The translations under genes and the position numbers were made by a program. 64,000 nt of DNA from assembly GCA_031213475.1 (NCBI GenBank), contig JARUPZ010000013.1, positions 2,441,231-2,505,230 on the forward strand, in the 5' to 3' direction. Position 1 is the stretch's first letter. Each line of letters opens with the position of its first letter. The notes beneath the pieces are model-generated. The model was not told where the DNA came from. It did not search any database and was given only the letters and a program-made list of their open reading frames with translations. Shown piece after piece: positions 23,501-36,900 of this stretch. Source of the stretch: Nereocystis luetkeana. Lineage: Eukaryota > Sar > Phaeophyceae > Laminariales > Laminariaceae.

Positions 23501-26500
23501 GTCCGGGGTTGTCGCGGCGGCGACGGCGACAGGGAGTGAGCAGGACGCCGCCACTGTTCGACGCGGCTACTCAGCCTCTTCCGTGTCCTCTCTGGACTCT
23601 TCTGTCGCCACGGGCGTGTTCTCGTCCGGTGCTTCTGTCGATCGCGTTTCGCCACCCGCGAATACCGCGGCTATCCCTGCCGCCCCCGTTGCTATCGCTG
23701 GTGCTGTCGCCGCTGCTGCCGTTGCGTCAGCTGCTCACGCTGCGGCTACTCACTCCGGTGGGGAGGAAGGGACGGACGTAGATGATTCTGGAATATTTGC
23801 CTCTTCGGTCGCGAGGGGTTCGGTGCTAGCGGCGAAAAGGAAGGCGGGTCTTAGAGTAGAGGTCATGCCGTCCCCTAAGCGCGTCCGAACCCCGGAAGGA
23901 TGGAGCCCTGTCGAGGGGGAGGTGGTGGCAGGTGTTTGTGAGGCGGTCCCGGAGGGTCAGGTAAGACGAGAGGGAGAGTATCGGGCTGGTACTTTGTTTC
24001 GGCGTGTTGAAATTGTTTTGTGTTGTGTCGTTTTGTGTTGTGTTGTGTCGTGTCGTGTCGTGTTGGTTGTGTTTTCATTTTGCCGCGCGGGGCCAGCGAT
24101 CGGCTGTCTCGACGCGTTCACAATGCCCGTGTGGAGTATGGCTTGGCGACAGGTGTCCTTCCGCTCGCGACCCCTCCCCCATCCGGAACCTGGTTTGTAA
24201 ATGCGCCGGCCGCTCGTACCGAGTTCCGACGTACCTTGGGCGGCCAGCTCGCCGTGCTTGTAACCTCCGCCCTCTGTTGAAAGGCTGGGCGAGTTATGTA
24301 TCCAGCTGTGATGAAGGCCACTCAATGTTCCAGTTGGTATTTGTTGTTCCCTGCAGGTTGCGTTTTTTTTTGTCAACAATCCTTCCACTACTGAAATTTG
24401 TTCCCTCCTCGAAATTCCGATTAAAATGTCCCCAAAACGTGAGTATAGTTTTACACGAGTTTACACCCTTCCCCCTTCGACGGCGGCGTCATTGTGAATC
24501 GGCCTGATTGTTCAGGGGGGTGCGGGTGCTGTCACCGAAGTGACAGAACAGGGGCTGAGTCCCCCCGTGTCCCCGGCGACGCACACGTTTTCAGCTGCCG
24601 TTGTAGCCGTGGCCATGGAGCAAGAGGAAGGGGACGAGGACAAGATCGAGGAGGAGAAAGAAGTGGAACTTTCTGCTTTCGCTACCCTCGCTATTGCCGA
24701 GGACAGCGGTGGGCATCTCGCCGCTGCTTCTAGCGGCGGCGCTGACGCTGACGCCGTCGCTGACACAGATGCTGACGTTATCGCTGACGCTACCGCTAAC
24801 GCAGACTCCGACCCCGATGGCGGCAGTGTCGACTCCGAGGGCAGTGGCCACGAGGTCACTCCTCCAGGCGTCGGACGAGCGCGGGATGGGGAAGAAAAAG
24901 AACAAGAAGGCAAATCGGAAGAAGAAAAAGAGGCAGAAGACGGAAATGATGATTCTGGAGACGACGGGGGACATCCCTCGTCGGGTTATCCGGGCGAGAA
25001 GAAGAGCTCCCCTGCCGCCGCCTCTACAGCCGCTGCCGCCGCCGCTGGTGGTGATGGTGGCGGTGAGGGTGGCCGGAAAGAGGCTTCTCGTCGCCGGGCT
25101 CCGCTTCCCGACCACGTGCCCGAGGTCGACGATCGAGAGCGGCCCTGGCTGTGGAACCCGCCGGCGTACTTGTCACAAGACCCGGAGAGATTTGGTGCGT
25201 GTTACGACGAGGAGGAGGTAGAGGAGGAGGAGATGAAGGGGGGGGGGCAGGCGGAGAGGAAGGAGGGGGGGGGTATGGAAGACGAAGAGGACGAGGAGAG
25301 AAAGGAGAAGGGGGAAGAGAGGAAGGAAGGCGAGGAGTGCGCAGCCGCGGAGGAAATTAAGGAGGACCGGGGGGAGGAGATGGAAGAGGAGGGAGCGGAG
25401 GGTGGAACGGTGTCGGAAGGCATGAGGGCGGCCATGCCCTTGCCGATGTCAATTTTGCCTCACGCCGAGAGTAGCGGCAGCGTGGGCGGCGGCAGTGATG
25501 GTGGTGATGGTGTTGGTGGCGGCGGTGGCGGTTGCGATGTTGGTGGCGGTGAAGGGGATGGTGATGATGGCGCAGGTGACCCTTCGAGGGTAGAAGCGGG
25601 GCGTATAGTCGATGTGCCCTATGCGGCTGACGATGCCGTAGACCAGATGCCTAATTTTCCGCTCCAAGAGTCGCCCTTGACGCGGGACCCAAGCGACTCC
25701 GTGAAGGAGGCGGGCGGAGGACCGAATGCGAGCGGTCCCACTCCTTCACAAAGAGTGGAGGCGGCGGCGGCAGACGTTAACGCCGCGGCCATGGACGTGG
25801 AGTCGAACGTGGATGTAGAGCCTGGGGGTGCCAGCGAGACGGGCGAGCACCGTGGTGAAAACGTTTCGGACCCTTCGGAGGTGAGGACGGAGCGAATGGT
25901 GGGTGCGCCCGAGGAGGTTGTCACTGCTGCCGAGGATCCCATGCCTGATTCCCCGCTCCTGGAATTGCCGGCGGTGCGGGACGCAGGAGGCGCCGTTCAC
26001 GAGGCGGGCGGAGGGCCGGATGAGGACGTCGTCACTGCTCCAGAAGGGGTGGGGGCGGAGGCGGGGGACGTTCGCGCGGTGACGATGGACGTGGAGGCGG
26101 ACGCAGATGGCGAGCCTTGTGGTGCCAGCGATGCGGGCGAGCAGCGCGATTCAAAGACGCCGGACGAGGGAACTGTGGGGGTGGAGGATGGGGGGGAGAA
26201 GTGGGCGGGGCTGTGTCTTGATGGTCTGAAGGGCTCCGCGCCTTGGCCGATTCGGAAGGAGCGTCTGATGAGCGCGGAGTTCTTGGCGGATACCGGCGTT
26301 TTGCCCAAGGTGGGGAGGGTGTACACGGCCTATACTACGGTGGAGGGGGTGTACTTGCCTCAACAGTTTTTTGCCGACGGGGTGGCTCCTGACCGGAGGA
26401 CCTGCCCACTATTTTTATCAATCTGATTTGTTTCATTGATGCTTCTTAGTGATACGCCAAGGCAATGAAATTATGCCTCGGGTTGCGCATACGTATTGCT

Positions 26501-29500
26501 TCCTCACAATGTTTTTTTCTGGTGAAGTGTGTACTTGTAATGTGAGTAATCTGAGAGACAGTAGGAATCAATCTAACCTTGCCGAAGGGTGCCACATATG
26601 CTCGTACCCGGTGCCTTCGGTTGTGCTAAGGAGGGTTTCTGCCATTGCGCTGTTGTTGTAGAGCTGAGGGTATGTGAGCCCTCACCGTTCAACACTCGCT
26701 TGGGTTGCTGCTTCCTCGCCGATACTACTCTACACCGAACAACCCGACCTGTTGAGGCATATTCAACTGATCGGCCATTGAACGCCAACCGGGTTCGGCC
26801 ACGGCGAAAGATCGAGGGGAGGACGTGTAAAACTGGAGATCAGGAACGGAGCCAAGAACAACTCGTGGTTTGTTGTAGGAGATAATTCGGCGTTTTGGTT
26901 ACCATTTTGAGGTTAAACGTGGACGTTGTTAGCGGCAGCGTGCATTGTTTGGTTCGTCGCGTGGGTGGGAATGCAAACGGATTAACGAAGGAAATTGTGC
27001 AACCATTTACGATTGAGACGAGGTGAACCATGAAAGTCAATGATCAAGCAAGCACACAGAATGTGAACCAAACGCCTCGCTCTTCCTCTAGCACCACGAA
27101 ACAGCAGGTTATTCTCGAAACGGTTCCCGATCACTCTCAACATGTTGCCTCTTTCGCTGCAATGGTGTCAGATATACGTGACGTCGAAGCCATCGGCGAG
27201 GCTGATGGGAAACATCAGGAGGCTGGAGAAAAGCCTGAACTACACGTTCAAGCACCCCTGGCTGTGCATGCAGGCCATCACCCACCCGTCGTGGACCATG
27301 TTTGACAGGGTAAGCAGGCGTTTCTTTTTCGTCGTTGGGGGGGTGTCGCTCAACCATTGAGGACGCCTCATGTGATATCTCTAGATAAGGCATCGGCCAG
27401 TGGGAGCCCCCCCGGTTGTCTACTGACCACGTTAGTTGTCTGTTACGGGGGACCATAGTTAATAGGACCTATGGTATACATGAAAACCTATATATTTATT
27501 TATTTATTTTTATCTTCCGGCGGATTGGTAAAAATAAAGCTTATGCTCACCACACTTCCACGTAACCGTGTCGTGTGTCAATTTAGCCTGTAGCTCCCGT
27601 TGCAACCTCAGCATAAGATGCTGTTACTACTGGCGCTTGGGCACGTTGACCCGATCTGACCCCTGAGAGGGGCAGGTGCGGCGGAGATAGCCACCCGGGG
27701 GAGTCATCTCTCCCGGGTAGTATGAGACTTGCGCGAGCTCACCCACTAACAAAAACCGAGGCTATGAGGCCTTCCCGCCGGACTTGGTCCAGTTACGGTC
27801 CACCCACCCTACCCGTTGGGGCGTTGGTCCTCAGATTAATCATTTTTACTATTAACAACAATATCTGGTCCTATCAACTATGGTCCCACGTAATAGTCCT
27901 GCCAAGCAGGGCGTCTGCAATATCCACAGTCGTGGACGAGTGAATGGATCTCATCGACGGTGCGGCTCGTTCTACGATAGAGGTAGCACATTTCCGCTCA
28001 AATAGTTTCTGAATGACGGGGCTCCTTGACCCAACATCGTCGGAAGGCCAATCTTGTTTCGAAAAATGACGTTTTTGAATACTTGGGCCATGGGATTATT
28101 CATCGGGATGCGATTTGATTTTGTTGAAGTCAGTGTTCGGGTGAGGTGTGGAGATCCTCAAGTTAGGAGCCTCAGAACATTTAGGGGGAGTACCTGGTAA
28201 GTACGAAGTGTATCTAAGGAGCATACATGGTAGGGTGTTTGCGGAGAGTCTGGTTGGGCTGGGTTTCTTGGTACCTGGTGGTCTGATTCCTTAGCAATCC
28301 CGACCCACGAAGCACTGATTGCTGTTGCAAAAAGTGACCCAAAATGACGTTTTTTTTATGCGGGAAAATGCTTGGGCTGGGTAGCGCTGTGGGTTGGTCA
28401 GCAAACGGAGCTACTTCGGAATCACCTGCTCTCTCAACAAGTTCCTCGTTATGTCGGTTTCAAATGTTTCTTCATTACCCGACCAAATCGTACTATCGCA
28501 AACACCCTAGCTACCTCGTCCGCAGTAATATCCCCGAGTAAGCCGGCGCGCCCATGTGGTGTTGTTGCGGCCTCTCTGCGTTCTCCGCGCTTACAGGGGA
28601 GGGTGTTGGCGACCTCTTAGAAACAGCCCGGAGGGCGGTGTTTGCATCGTTGATGACTGACGGGCAAGGGTGTCAAGCGACAATCAGTTCACCCGGAAAC
28701 GAGCAACGACCCACCGGGGCTTGCGGCCGATGCGGTCCACGCTAAATCTTGGCAGTGGTTGCGGTATTAGCAATCGCCCGTCGAGGGCAATTAGTTCGAG
28801 CATTCAACGTCCGTTACACCCCTGAAATGCCGTCAGTAGACATCTTTGCTGAAGGGGGGGGGGTGCATGACGTCACCTGCTGAAGGATCAGGCTTTTGAC
28901 GATACGTCCTGTCAAGGGTACGTGTTTCAGCTGATTGGCGTGTTTCGATGGAGTTGGGGAGTGGTGCATGTTCGTATCGCCTGCATAGCCGCCCACGGTT
29001 ATGTTTGGAGATTACTTCGCTAAAGGGTAGACTTTGTTTTTTAGATTCAGCAGGCAGGCGTCTTGTTTTTTTTGTAACAATGTTTATTTCTCCACGGACT
29101 TGTTTTTTCCCTACGTGCAGCAGGGTGCGGAACGCGCGCTCCCTGATTGGAGCGATAAGTGTGCCCTGGCTGCAAGCTCTCAAGACGATATATGGTACCA
29201 GGTACCTGCCATGTGCTACCCTGCCCGGAAAATGTAGCGAACGTTCGGGTGTTCGTCATCTATGGACACCCGAACGGTCGTTACATTTTCCAGACAGTAG
29301 TGGTACTTGGCAGGTATCATCTTTCGCCGAACCTCTCGCGGCCAAATCTCGATTTATCCGATGAATTGGAGCGCGTGTTCCGCATATTTGCCGGACTGCG
29401 TTGGTATACACACTCGTTTGTTTTGTTGCCGCAGGAGTTGGTGTCGAAGAGGGGCTTGAGGTCAAACGCCGCGATGTTGTCGGCCGATGCCTTTTGAGAC

Positions 29501-30421
29501 GGCGGTGTACTTCGTTGTTCCAGGGCTGTTCACGGGCCGTGATCCGATGCACGGGCCGGGCCAGACGGTCTTCAAAATTTGACGGGTCGGGCAGGGTCTG
29601 GTCTGGTCGGGCCAGGAAGTCTTCAAAAGCTCACGCTTCGGGCCGGGGTCGGGTTAGATGGTTCGACCCGACCCGACCCGACTCAACTCGACCCGACCCG
29701 ACCCGACCCGACCCAACCCGAGAAACAAATGGATTATTGTCTGTGTGCATCAACCGATAAATGGGCAATCAAGCGAGCGAGATCATGTTTTTTTCGGAAG
29801 TTCGTTGGTTTTTGTTTTCGCATTTCGCAGAGATCATCCCCTTCTTCCATGATGTAGATACGTCTTTCAAGGCATATATATGTATTATTCCAGATCTTGT
29901 ATGATCTATGTTATAGCTCATGTTGCCGGGTTGGGGACTGTACTAGCTGCACGATTTATTAGTACATGGGTTCCGGATTGGATCTGTACCGTACATATCA
30001 TGCACAGCCGAACACAACGGCAGGGTGACGAACTAGATGATATAGATGATCTACAGGTCATAATCTATCCTCTCTACTGTAGATCGTGATCTGTCCGGGG
30101 GGCGCAAAGTTTCCCCACACGCACCCCCTTGGCGCAAGCAGAAGGCAGAAATATCAGATGCCCAGCCGAAGGATTACCAGGTAGTTTGTAGCCGAACGTG
30201 GGCCGTTACAAACCCTATCAGAAAGTTATACTTATTTTTTTCCAAGGAAGGGTATTTTCTTCTCTTTCTCTCCCTCTAGCGAACGAAGGATCATGAGTAG
30301 GTTTAATGATGATACGTGACAGACAGCCAACGCTTGCGCGCGATCAGGCCTGGAAAAGCGAGAAGGCCGACAAGGAGAGAGACATGGGTCTACCTCAGGA
30401 GGACCGACGGGGGTTCAAGGA

Positions 30422-30453
<32 letters not shown>

Positions 30454-33400
30454 GTGAAGACGGCGAGAGGACCCAACCCAGCACAGTCCCAGCGCAGGGT
30501 AAGGAGGAGCGAAGCCTGGTTTGATCGTGGATGGGGCGCGGGTCGGTATTGCCCTCCTTGTGGGCCTGTGAGCAAGGCATGCCTCGGCTGGACCTGACGG
30601 TTACCACTCTTGTGTGTTCGTATTCAATCCAAGCGATACTTGTATCTCGGGACAAGTTGTTAGTTGGGAGGCGAAAAGTACGCTAACGAACAGCCGACTT
30701 GAGTCTTTGTGCACAAAAAGCAAAAGAGACTCTCGCGTGACGGCGGGCCACAAGCGACCTCTAGTCAGAGACGCAAAGGACGCAGAACTCTCGCTAATCA
30801 CGCCACGCAACGATCTCGGGGGGTATCATACAAGTACGACAGCGGGTACCCCGACTCAACCCTCTCGAGGGCTTGAGACGGGAAAATTGCCGCTAAGAAG
30901 GGACGATATATGCGCGAATGGGGGGGGAGAGTGGTAAAAAGATTCGCGCCCGAGATACCATGGTTGAATGCAAGGAGTCGTACGGCACGGGCGCAACGTG
31001 ATCACGCTCGTATTTCTGGACGCTCACGCTTAAATGGTTGACAGCACCAAAGGTATCGAGTCGTAAGGCACGGGCGCAACGTGATCATGCTCATATTTCT
31101 GGGCGCTCACGCTTAACCCCTTTAGAACCGCAGTCCCGTCTTGGGGACAAACTGCTTGAAATTTGAGTGGTTTGTCCCCAAAACGGGACTGCGGTTCTAA
31201 AAGGCTTACATGGTTGATAACACCAAAGGTATCAACCATTGCTTTTCGCGGTCGCTGTCTCGCCCCCCCCCCCCCCCCCTCCAAGGGGCCAAGAGAGGTG
31301 GCGGTATAGACAGGCCGAACATACACCTCCCTCTCTCTTTACTGACGTTATCTCTTATCCACGGTGGAAAACATTGTCCTTGCAGCGCAGGTGGGTCCAG
31401 CCGATTTTTGCCTCTCTTACGAGTACCAGGTATCCTCTCACGTAGCGGACCCTCTCTCGAGGGGGGCTACCCACCGCGATCACAGCCAAATATGGCGTGT
31501 GAACATAACGGGGGGATTTAGTTTTTTTTTTTTTAGCCCATCGTGGGTGTTGATTGCTACCAGGTGGGTATTGTTACGCCCCACCGTAATGACTTTAGTG
31601 CCACTATGGCCGAAAATATCAAGAGCGTTTAGCCGTCAAGATGAAGACCAGACGATGCTTATACATACGCCCGGGGGTGGTACGCGCACAGCCAACTGAA
31701 AACTAGTCGGCGACGAATAGTCAGCCGGCTGACAAGTCCCACCGTTTTTTGTGATGGACGGATATCGAGCTCGACACGAGCCAGGTGTGTACAGCCGAAA
31801 AACCGCTCCATGTGATTTTTGCGTTGAACACTTGGACGACTTCGTGCACTGTCCATATACCTGGCACGAGGTACATATCAACACATATGGGAAGGGCCAG
31901 GGCATGGGGAGCGAAATGCGGTCGATATGATGTATCGAAGTTCGACTTATCGATCATGTGGTGTGTGTTTTGATACGATAGTAAAACATTGTGGACAAGT
32001 CCTTTGGTGTTCGTTGTTTGTGCTGCAGCAGTATCTAGGTTTGCCCAAAATTACCCTTTTTTTTTCTCACGGGCTTTAGCTTTTTTTTATGGAGTATTTT
32101 TCACAAGTTTAATGTTGTTATGATTTCCGGTCGGTACGATGAGCCCGCATGTTTAGCGTTCGTACGTTGGCATGTCGTTTGACTCGCCTGATAACGCGGA
32201 GGGCCCCCACAACGACTGGTTTATGTTGTCTCATGCACCTTTCGCAGATTATGCCATTCTTTGTTGATTGACTCGCCACTCTCCCTCTGATTCTTTTTCC
32301 TCGTTCTCTCTACCCCGTTTTTTTTACCCGTTGTTTTTCTCTCCCCCCCTCCCCTACCGCCTCCCCCCCTTTTGCTCTATATTATTGTTTTTTTTCGCTC
32401 GTTCGCTGTAATTTTCAACTTCCTATTTTTCTTCATTTTAAGTATTGTGTCATATTTCTGGCCGTGTAATGCTTCATATATAGTTATAACCTCATGTCTT
32501 CGTCAACCTAGTACCCCCCACGCTCTGTGGGAACCCTTCACTATTTGTGTAATTTTCGTGCGAATACCTGTCCCTTGTAATCGACCTGTCCATCTAAAAC
32601 CTGTCCCCCGTTCTGACGTGCCACCACAAGCAGCACACGGGCTACAAAAAAAGCAAGTCCTGGGGTTTATTGTGGCGACCTTGACGGATTCCTGCATCGC
32701 TTTCAAGCATACGAGGGGAAAGTTGGGGGTGTTGGAAAACGTTATCCGTTGACGCTGGGTGATATTCCGTGTGCTGTTAATGCACCTGTTGTCCCTTCCC
32801 CCGGCCCCGATTTTGGACATACTTGCACTCCTTTTTTTCTCGTCCGTAGACTACCAGCGGCTAGAGTTCCTGGGCGACGCTGTCCTTGGATGGATGGTGA
32901 CCGCGCACCTCTACTTTGCGTCCAGCACCTTCACCCCTGCCGAGCTCACCCGCATCAAGGTAACGAGTCTGGGCGTTCGTTGATCTGCTAACGCCTTCGA
33001 ACGCCGGCCACGTTTCGCTTCGGAGGTAGCGACTGGTCGTTGTTGGTCGATGCTAACGCCTCCGAACGCCAGCCGGGGTTTCTCCCGGAAACGAACCACT
33101 ATGGAATTGGTGTGGGAATGTACTGTAGTTGCAGTATAACGGGTTACCATAGTAAATAGGACCAACTCTTGTTCGTAAGAATAGGGAAATTTATAGGTTT
33201 TTGTGCGTACAGTAGGTCCTATTCACTACTAAGGGTTCTATTTTTTTTGGCACTGCGGTTCCGTTTTTGGCGACAAACTACTTAGAGTTTGATTGGTTTG
33301 TCCCCAGGACGGGACTGCAGCTTGCCTTGGAAGGTTCGAGCCGGGCGCTGCTCTTGTCCGTGTTGGTGTTTCGGTGTTACTGTTGGTGTTGGTGGTGTTG

Positions 33401-33872
33401 GTGTTTGGTGGTGCTGGTGTTGGTGGTGTTAGTGTTGTTGGTGGTGTTGGTGTTGGTGTTGGTGGTGTTGGCGTCCGTGGGGTAGGTGGCGTTGGCGTTG
33501 TTGGTGGTATTGTGCTGTTGCTGTTCCTGTTGCTGCTGTCGTACGAGCCGGAGTCAAGCCTCCCATATACACTTTGCTTTCGTTTCGCTTTCTCGTCTGA
33601 GTTTTTGTCTCATGCCGCGCCTTCCTTCCCCTTCGCCCTCCGTTCACGCTCGGGGGTGCGCAGGCAAGCTGCGTGTGCAACGCCAGCCTCTGGGTGATCG
33701 CGCTCAGGCTCAACGTCCACCACGTGCTCCGGGCCTCCCCCAAGATCCTTTCAAACGTCCACGCCTTCATTGAGGTGACCCATTCTTGCATAGGTCCTGG
33801 TACGCGGCCGCCTCTTTCGTTTATCCCTTTCTGATAAATGTCGTTTTGTCACTCGTATCGTGGGCAGAGCTT

Positions 33873-33925
<53 letters not shown>

Positions 33926-36900
33926 GCAGGCATCAACGTGCTGCGCGCAGGACGCACATGCCCCAGCGCTGCACTGCGGGGGGGAGAGACATGGGCCATC
34001 TCGGCGGTCGGCCCGGCCCGCCTCGCTTCTTTTTTTTTCGTGCGGCCGATGCTGTGATTGTCACTTGTCTGACAGTTTGGACACCCTTCCTTCCTGACAT
34101 CACCCGGGGGGTCGACGACACAATCTCCCCGATTTCGTTATTTTGGTGGCGAGATTTTTTTTTTTTTTTTTCTCGTTTTCATACTGTATGTAGCTTTTCG
34201 GCGTCGCCCAGCCTGCGCACTGATTGACGCCTTGCCGTTCTTGCTGTGGCGCGTGCCCGTTCGTCGACCCGTGCGCGGCGTGATAGCCGGTGGCCCAGCT
34301 TGAGGACACCACTGGGAGCGCTTTGAGAGCACGTGGAATTAGTTCACACCTACTGAAGGACACAGCACGATCTACTGTACTGTAGATCGTTTAGTTGTTC
34401 ACGTACCGCCGTGAAATGTTGTGAAAGGTTGTGGGCAGGGTCTGCGTAGTACATCCTCAGCCCAGGAAGCATGTGTTGTTGCCGAAGACCGTAGTAAATG
34501 GGACCAAATATTGTTAGCAAAAACAGGTGAACATGTAGGTTGTTGGGTGTACGGTAGGGCCTATTTACCATGGTATGTGGGTCCCATCCGGCAACCAATA
34601 TCTGCAGGTCAGGACTGTATCTGACCTGAAAGGTCTACGTCATCAAGTGGGAATGATCTGTGGATGATTAGTCCGAGGTGTCGAATTATACATACCCAGT
34701 ACCTCGTGGTGCATGGTGGTGGCGAGCGGTTGTACGTACGAGTAGGATGCTTCGTTCACAGCTTGACGATTCCTCGCACTTGAGTTCGGTCACATTTGTG
34801 TTTTTGTTCAATTTTCATTCCTCAACTGCAGGCAGTGGCCGATGCTGTAGTATGTGCAACCCTCGTTTACCCCCCCCCCCCACGGCACTACGTGAGCTAG
34901 ACAACCAGGGTACCGTTTTTTTGTTTTTGTTTTTGTTTGGCGGTCGCCCACAGCTGGTTGTCGAGTTAGATCAATTGTGCGAGGTAAATAACCTTTACTC
35001 CGCACAAGGGAATTGATCGTATCACGTAGTGTTCAAGGTAAGGCACCCAAGAGGCAGTTACGTAGTACTTACTCCCAATGCTGTATCTGGAAATGCCTAC
35101 ACCGGAAATCACATTAACTCATTGAAGCTGTCATCCGTATGCAAGTCCGTCCCACAAGCGGTTCGCAGTACCTGGTAGGATGCAGCTCACCCTGCATTCA
35201 ACTCGCCGGACACCTCACGACGCTTCGCGCATGGTGCAAGCAATGTCTGCCCGGTCGGTGAAAACCCGACATGCTCCGTCTCGGCATTGTAGGGGTGCGA
35301 GGGTCTATGGTCATACGACTACGGCCATGCATGAGATCGAGCACATCTCTCCTATTGAATACACCCCCGCCCCCCGGCGCGCTTTGTTTCTCTGCAATAT
35401 ATGAAACGACGTAATGAGCGCCCAACTATTGAAGGCGGCTCTATTTGGAGTATGAACGGTGCTCCGTCTCAAAAGGGATGCGTGGTCAATTGTCAAATGA
35501 TTAAGGCAAGCAAAAAATGAGTACCCCCCCCCCCCCCCCCTTCCCCCCCAAAGGACAACCCCAGCTACAGCTGCTGCATCTTTCGTTCCCACGACTAGAA
35601 CCTCCAACGATCATACTCCCCCAAACAAGGTCGCGACCGCGTAGGTCGATCCGTCTAACGATCGCCTTACGGCGGCTCGCGTTTTCTTTCCCTGCTCGCA
35701 CAGCGCAACAGCGCACACCCGGGAAAAGGAACGCCCCCAAAGCACCCCGCGGACGTCCTCGAGGCCCTCATCGCCGCCGTCTTCCTCGACAGCTCGTGCT
35801 GCATGAAGTGAGTGGGTGCAAACAAAACGCAAGATTCGGGTTGGCCCCAGGGAAGTTACTTTTTGCTATTTTTTTAATCCACACAACAATGCATTGGGTT
35901 GTTTGGTACCCCTGCGTAGCAGTACACGGAGGAAATATTAGGGTCTGATGTTGACGTATGTTGATATATTGTAGGAGATCGGCTGAAGTACTCGTGGAGG
36001 TTGATATATTGCGGGAGATCGACTGAAAAAGTCTTGGAGGTATTATTTCACGGAGAGGGATATCTAAGCTTGGGAACCTTCCGAGAACAATCTGTCGTTT
36101 GATCGTAAGAGACAACGAGGCGTTTTGGTTCGCGTTCGGTGCGCTTGCTTGGGGATACGTCGGCGGCTGCTGTTTCGCTTATTTCATAAATGAGGACGAC
36201 TCGCCCGCCTAGAAGAAGGGGCACGCACGTCTATTTTTCGGGCCGACGGACGGGACAGTCATGGCTTCCAACCGACGTGGACGTAGGCGCCGAGTATGTA
36301 CAGCGGGAGGAGAGGAAGAAGAGTTCGTCATTCGATCGTGCCATCTGCTGCGCATGCACGGGACCGCGATGACTCGTATCATATTTTTACGCCAGCAAAC
36401 GCCACGGCACGATTGTTGCTTTTGATAGGACTACATTAGTAGAGGCTATTAATGGTTTTATATTATTGTCGGTGTGTTCGGGTGTTTCTTGTTGCGGACG
36501 GGCGGCTGAAAGCATGGCTCCAGCAGTTGGTCGATGTTGTGTCTGAGGTCGGCTTACCGTAGGGTACGTTCAAGCTTGACCAAGTTGCGCGCAGAATATC
36601 TCCAGGGATCCCTAAATGTTGGCGCATTCTCCAGGGAGGCACGGGTGGGGGATGGCGTGCAATCGTCCCCCAACCTCTACCAGATATTTAGGTAGGCGGC
36701 AGCTACACGCGCTTCCGATCGCCAGCACGCTGAAGCACCTCTGGTATGAACCTGTAACGCGGCAGTTTTACCGCAGTGGTGGTGACGCGGTCGCTTGATT
36801 GCCTTGCCATCACAGACGAGAATATTTGCGACATTTTGGTCTCTCGAAGAAGCTCAGAAGCATAGCACCCTCTGGGGGAAAATACGGCACGATAGGAAGA

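Larger units (their letters stand above)
27310..30326 (+). other. Dicer intron 16 (3.0 kb): split MITE, foldback, GACCC repeat
   Basis: Contains a family A element interrupted by about 300 bases (27443-27894), a strong foldback (29188-29315) and a CGACC-rich tract (29540-29725). No gene seen. Confidence 0.55.
30499..32849 (+). other. Dicer intron 17 (2.35 kb): repeats E, B and C
   Basis: Holds a duplicated repeat E (30896-31112), a family B palindrome (31113-31207), a family C palindrome (31466-31570) and T/C-rich DNA before the exon 18 acceptor. No gene seen. Confidence 0.55.
33775..35703 (+). other. Dicer intron 19: CAG run, MITE A remnant, repeats D and D2
   Basis: In order: (CAG)n at 33873-33924, poly-T at 34150, a degenerate family A element at 34486-34585, a full repeat D (34885-35375), D2 (35400-35545) with a long C run, then the exon 20 acceptor. 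Confidence 0.6.

Noticed and set aside
24591..25115. Minus-strand frames opposite Dicer exon 15
   Set aside because: They are shadows of the acidic repeat; exon 15 joins in phase with both neighbours.
29188..29315. tRNA gene or terminator
   Set aside because: The foldback lacks a cloverleaf, T-loop sequence and anticodon arm. No convincing tRNA was found anywhere in the window.
34885..35375. LTR pair of a retrotransposon (repeat D)
   Set aside because: The copies at 5.0 and 34.9 kb are inverted relative to each other, and no polymerase or integrase lies between them.
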